From Alkaliphilus sp. B6464 (GTDB taxonomy: Bacteria; Bacillota; Clostridia; Peptostreptococcales; Natronincolaceae): 64,000 bases of DNA. The notes beneath the pieces were generated by a model. That model worked only from the letters and a program-made list of their open reading frames with translations. It ran no database searches and was not told the DNA's origin. The translations under genes and the position numbers were made by a program. Where the stretch lies: assembly GCF_018141165.1 (NCBI RefSeq), contig NZ_CP058557.1, positions 682,001-746,000 on the forward strand, read 5' to 3'. Every line of letters starts with the position of its first letter. Position 1 is the stretch's first letter. Shown piece by piece: positions 61,192 through 64,000 of the stretch.

Positions 61192-62312
61192 TATATCACA
61201 CCTTCTACATTCGTTATAGATTTACAATAAATATTAAGTAATTTTACTTCTTCGTCCTCCCAAAACAGACTATTATCAAACATGACGCTACTATCGAACC
61301 GATAACCTTTATCAAATAGAGTTAATAAGGATATTATTTCAACCACATCGTGAGGGTCTACTGTATATCCAATATTTAAATCAATTACAGACTGCCCAAT
61401 CATTGTCTTTTCAGATACAATAACTCTTTTCTTAAATATAATAGATTCAAAAAACTTATTACTAATTGCATATTTTACGTTTATATCTTTATTTGGGTAG
61501 GCTGCCCAGATATAGTCACATACATTGTATATAGATGGCAGATCTAATTCCTGGTATCTACCAGTCATGATGACTTTATGTTGTAAATTATTTGTTTCAA
61601 TATATTCTTTGATATCATTAAAATTTGGGCCACTTCCTGCTAAAAGTATAATTATATTTTCTATGTTATTAGCCGCATTAATTAAATTAAGTAATATATT
61701 TTTGTATCTAATAGTCCCTACAAAACCTATAACAGTTTTATTTTTTAGAGTACTTTCGTAAGGTAACATATATTCATTAGATTTGAAAGTTTCTAATCTC
61801 TTTGATGGTTTATTATTAATTGTAATCTTAGTTATCTTATTGATACCTTTACTATTATAGTAGATTTCAAAGTAAGGAGATGCTAGTACCATAGCACTAA
61901 CATATTTTTTAATAATATTTAATTCAAGTTTTTCCCTTATCCAATTTAAAACCTTGTTCCTTAAAAACTTTATATCATAGACTTCATAAATAATCTTTGC
62001 TTTTCTGGATATTATTACTGAAGATATTAGCATTTCGAAATCAATAGCGTGAATATAGTCAGGATTAAATTTATTAAAATACTCTTTTGCCTTAAGAGTA
62101 AATCTTGCTAAGTTTATTGCTTTATCTTTTTTATTACCATACTCAATATTTTGATTAAAAACTTCCACATAATCTTCCATTACTGGTTTAGACTCTCTAT
62201 TCCATGCGAAGACTTTAATTTCACAATTTTCGTGTTGATTAATCATAGAATTTCTAACTTTTTTAACCCTAGGTGATAACGGGTAGTGATCACAAAGTAT
62301 TAATATCTTCAT
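61191..62312 (-). CDS. GT4 family glycosyltransferase
   Basis: A 373-residue GT-B glycosyltransferase of family 4. The N-terminal half begins MKILILCDHYPLSPRVKKVR and has HAIDFEMLISSVI; the nucleotide-sugar half has VIGFVGTIRYKNILLNLINA, IILLAGSGPNFNDIKEYIE and the family Glu region KFFESIIFKKRVIVSEK. It transfers a sugar to the growing lipid-linked repeat unit. The donor is unknown. A GAGGGGA site precedes the ATG. Confidence 0.88.
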   Translation of the reverse strand: MKILILCDHYPLSPRVKKVRNSMINQHENCEIKVFAWNRESKPVMEDYVEVFNQNIEYGNKKDKAINLARFTLKAKEYFNKFNPDYIHAIDFEMLISSVIISRKAKIIYEVYDIKFLRNKVLNWIREKLELNIIKKYVSAMVLASPYFEIYYNSKGINKITKITINNKPSKRLETFKSNEYMLPYESTLKNKTVIGFVGTIRYKNILLNLINAANNIENIIILLAGSGPNFNDIKEYIETNNLQHKVIMTGRYQELDLPSIYNVCDYIWAAYPNKDINVKYAISNKFFESIIFKKRVIVSEKTMIGQSVIDLNIGYTVDPHDVVEIISLLTLFDKGYRFDSSVMFDNSLFWEDEEVKLLNIYCKSITNVEGVI

Positions 62313-62342
62313 TCTTTCCCCTCAAATCTCTGTAAATATATT

Positions 62343-63539
62343 TTAAATTTCAAACAGCTTCAGTATATCTTGATACGTTTTTTTTCTATCAAATTTGTCT
62401 TCGGCCATTCTTCGATTATTCCTTCCCATTTCTTCCCTTCTTTTCTGGTCATTTACCAGTATCATTAGCTTGTTGGCAACATCGATAGCATTGCCATTTA
62501 TACAGTTAAACCCCGCTTCATATTCTTCAATTAAATTTCTATATTCCTCACATTCTTGTGTGTTTAGCACAGGAACTCCAGCTGCTGCATAGTCGCCTAC
62601 TTTATTTATAATACTTCCAGCTGATCCAGCTTTAATTGGGTTTATAGCTATATCACACGATGCTAGAATACCCACCATTTTTTCATATTGTAACCTACCC
62701 ATAAACTCAACCCAAGTATTTTGTTCTTTAGCATAGTCTTCAAATCTCTGCTTCAGTGGGCCATCCCCCATAATAATAAACTTTATATTTTTAATCCCTT
62801 TTTCACTTAGCATTGATAATGAATCAATAACTAGCTCGATTTCGTAACTATGGCCTAATGTCCCAATATATGCTAACCAAATTTCACCTTTAAGCTTATT
62901 CACCCGACCATGTGATAACCTATCAAATAACTCTAACTCTGTTCCAAGATATATACTCTTCCCATTTTTACATTTTTTGTTTACTTGTAGTGCTCTGTCT
63001 AAATAAGTATTCGAAACAGCAATTATTTCATCTGCAGCCCTATAAATATAGTCCGCACATCGTTGCATCGGGTAAAACAAAATATTGCTAATTATAGGTG
63101 TATTGAATAGCATTTTAAAAGCTTCTGGCCATAGATCTTGGATATCAATAATGAACTTTATTTCATTTTTTTTAGCATATTCTGCGGCTATTTTTGCTAC
63201 GTCTAGAGTTGGTACCGAACAATAGATAACATCAGGTTTTTCTCTACCTAAAAGATACTTTTTTAAGTTCAGTCCCATAACATAATGACTATAAAATCTA
63301 CTAAAGGACACATTTTTCTTATATCCAATTTCATGTACCATAGTTAGTTTATAACTACTATTCTTTAGTTTTACTTGACCTTCAATTCTTTGTTGTTTTT
63401 TTTGATGTGAAAAGCTAGAAGTTATGACTTCAACTTTATGGCCAAATCTTCCAACTTGATCGGCAATATAATGAAATCTCCCGTTTCCATGTTCACCTGG
63501 AACTTGCGTAAAATGTGTTATAAACAGTATGTCCTTCAA
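62343..63539 (-). CDS. GT4 family glycosyltransferase, WbuB-like
   Basis: A 398-residue GT-B transferase, close to the WbuB/WbnE kind: ILFITHFTQVPGEHGNGRFH, IIDIQDLWPEAFKMLFNTP, GTLGHSYEIELVIDSLSML, FIIMGDGPLKQRFEDYA and the family Glu region NPIKAGSAGSIINKVGDYAAAGVPVLN. In O-antigen clusters this type adds an N-acetyl-fucosamine-like sugar. Start is a TTG at 63539, with GAGGTG 7 bases upstream; an earlier ATG at 63581 has no ribosome site. Confidence 0.88.
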   Translation of the reverse strand: MKDILFITHFTQVPGEHGNGRFHYIADQVGRFGHKVEVITSSFSHQKKQQRIEGQVKLKNSSYKLTMVHEIGYKKNVSFSRFYSHYVMGLNLKKYLLGREKPDVIYCSVPTLDVAKIAAEYAKKNEIKFIIDIQDLWPEAFKMLFNTPIISNILFYPMQRCADYIYRAADEIIAVSNTYLDRALQVNKKCKNGKSIYLGTELELFDRLSHGRVNKLKGEIWLAYIGTLGHSYEIELVIDSLSMLSEKGIKNIKFIIMGDGPLKQRFEDYAKEQNTWVEFMGRLQYEKMVGILASCDIAINPIKAGSAGSIINKVGDYAAAGVPVLNTQECEEYRNLIEEYEAGFNCINGNAIDVANKLMILVNDQKRREEMGRNNRRMAEDKFDRKKTYQDILKLFEI

Positions 63540-63658
63540 TATATGGCACCTCACTTTTATCAATTTATGTTCTAATCCCAATTTTATAAAAAATTAAGAC
63601 ACTAATAAATACAACAAACTATACTAGTAAACCCAATAATACAGTTGGATTTAAATAT

Positions 63659-64000
63659 CTACTTTCCAAAAACTTTCCTAGTAGTATTTTTTTTTAAAAG
63701 CTTGGCAGGATTTCCTACCATTACCGAATTTGGATCAACATCTTTAAGCACAACAGCACCCATACCAATAATTGAATTTTGGCCAATGTTTATGCCATTT
63801 CGAATAATTGCCCCACTGCCTATATAACAGTTTGAAGCAATATTAACATCGCCACCAATTGAAGCATTAGGAGAAATTACAGTATAATCACCGATATTAA
63901 CATCGTGTCCGATTACAACATGTTTATTGATTAAACATCCTTTGCCAATATGTACGTTTACAGTAATAGTAGCTCCAGTATGAACAATGGTACCATTTTT
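63659..64000 (-). CDS. Left-handed beta-helix acyltransferase (NeuD/WbbJ-like), partial
   Basis: The C-terminal 113 residues of a hexapeptide-repeat acyltransferase, running off the right edge. The repeats are clear: GTIVHTGATITVNVHIGKGC, HVVIGHDVNIGDYTVISPNA, IGGDVNIASNCYIGSGAIIR, and the closing SIIGMGAVVLKDVDPNSVMV with GNPAKLLKKN. It resembles NeuD-type sugar O- or N-acetyltransferases that modify polysaccharide sugars. The catalytic His is probably in HVVIGHD. It ends 120 bases before the GT4 gene. Confidence 0.87.
   Translation of the reverse strand, partial: KNGTIVHTGATITVNVHIGKGCLINKHVVIGHDVNIGDYTVISPNASIGGDVNIASNCYIGSGAIIRNGINIGQNSIIGMGAVVLKDVDPNSVMVGNPAKLLKKNTTRKVFGK

Overview
The window reads as chromosome from a low-GC, anaerobic, flagellated, spore-forming Clostridia-type bacterium, with a gene style like Alkaliphilus and its relatives. 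Evidence: a Gram-positive flagellar late operon (comFC-yvyF-flgM-flgN-flgK-flgL-hag); spore and sporulation genes (YyaC, a Spo0E-type phosphatase, a GerMN lipoprotein, CotF, LysM); rubrerythrin; strong AGGAGG ribosome sites; frequent GTG and TTG starts; intrinsic terminators after most transcription units; and an S-box SAM riboswitch. I saw no rRNA, tRNA or CRISPR array.

Layout. 0-3.4 kb: the 3' end of a RocR-like sigma-54 activator, a sigma-54 promoter and an NhaC-family antiporter, then an unknown gene with a sigma-28-like -10. 3.4-9.3 kb: HDOD protein, a small YvyF-like protein, rubrerythrin with a Cys-rich partner, glyoxalase I, and two exported proteins (TraB/GumN and phosphodiester glycosidase). 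9.4-20.9 kb: the flagellar block, read right to left: comFC, yvyF, flgM, flgN, flgK, flgL, flagellin, then two large TPR-containing modification enzymes, a nucleotide-sugar dehydrogenase and YjfB. 20.9-26.3 kb: RecD2, a sigma factor cassette with tiny YvrJ, DUF2922 and DUF1659 proteins, and metK under its riboswitch. 26.4-38.7 kb: housekeeping and sporulation genes, a GGDEF-EAL protein, fabZ, potABCD, cotF and malic enzyme. 38.7-43.6 kb: a PTS sugar operon (IICB, RpiR, GH4, NagA-like). 43.9-49.8 kb: a phospholipase-C-like protein and a D-threonate/D-erythronate catabolic operon (DeoR, kinase, PdxA2, GntP). 50-55 kb: LysM protein, cyclodeaminase family, FlgJ-like protein, VanZ and ispH, with decayed genes between. 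55.2-57.3 kb: a DUF4160-DUF2442 pair next to a dead IS30-type element. 57.4-64 kb: an exopolysaccharide cluster (broken wecB, iron-sulfur reductase, pyruvyl transferase, EpsG-type polymerase, two GT4 transferases, hexapeptide acyltransferase) running off the right edge.

How it works together. The flagellar block has two sigma-28-like promoters, one before flagellin and one just before flgM. The flgM promoter lies inside a larger stem whose 3' arm is the flgM ribosome site followed by a U-tract, so transcripts reading through from yvyF should fold differently from those starting at sigma-28. The flagellin leader has a CsrA-type GGA hairpin, but fliW and csrA are not in their usual place. Enzymes directly downstream of flagellin probably modify it.

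The best candidate for an undescribed system is the sigma factor-DUF1659-DUF2922-YvrJ cassette at 23.3-24.7 kb. Its sigma gene and its DUF2922 gene share a palindromic leader element. Signs of decay are concentrated at 28.7-29.1, 52.1-53.4 and 55.9-57.7 kb (two kinase remnants, a dead IS, a frameshifted wecB).
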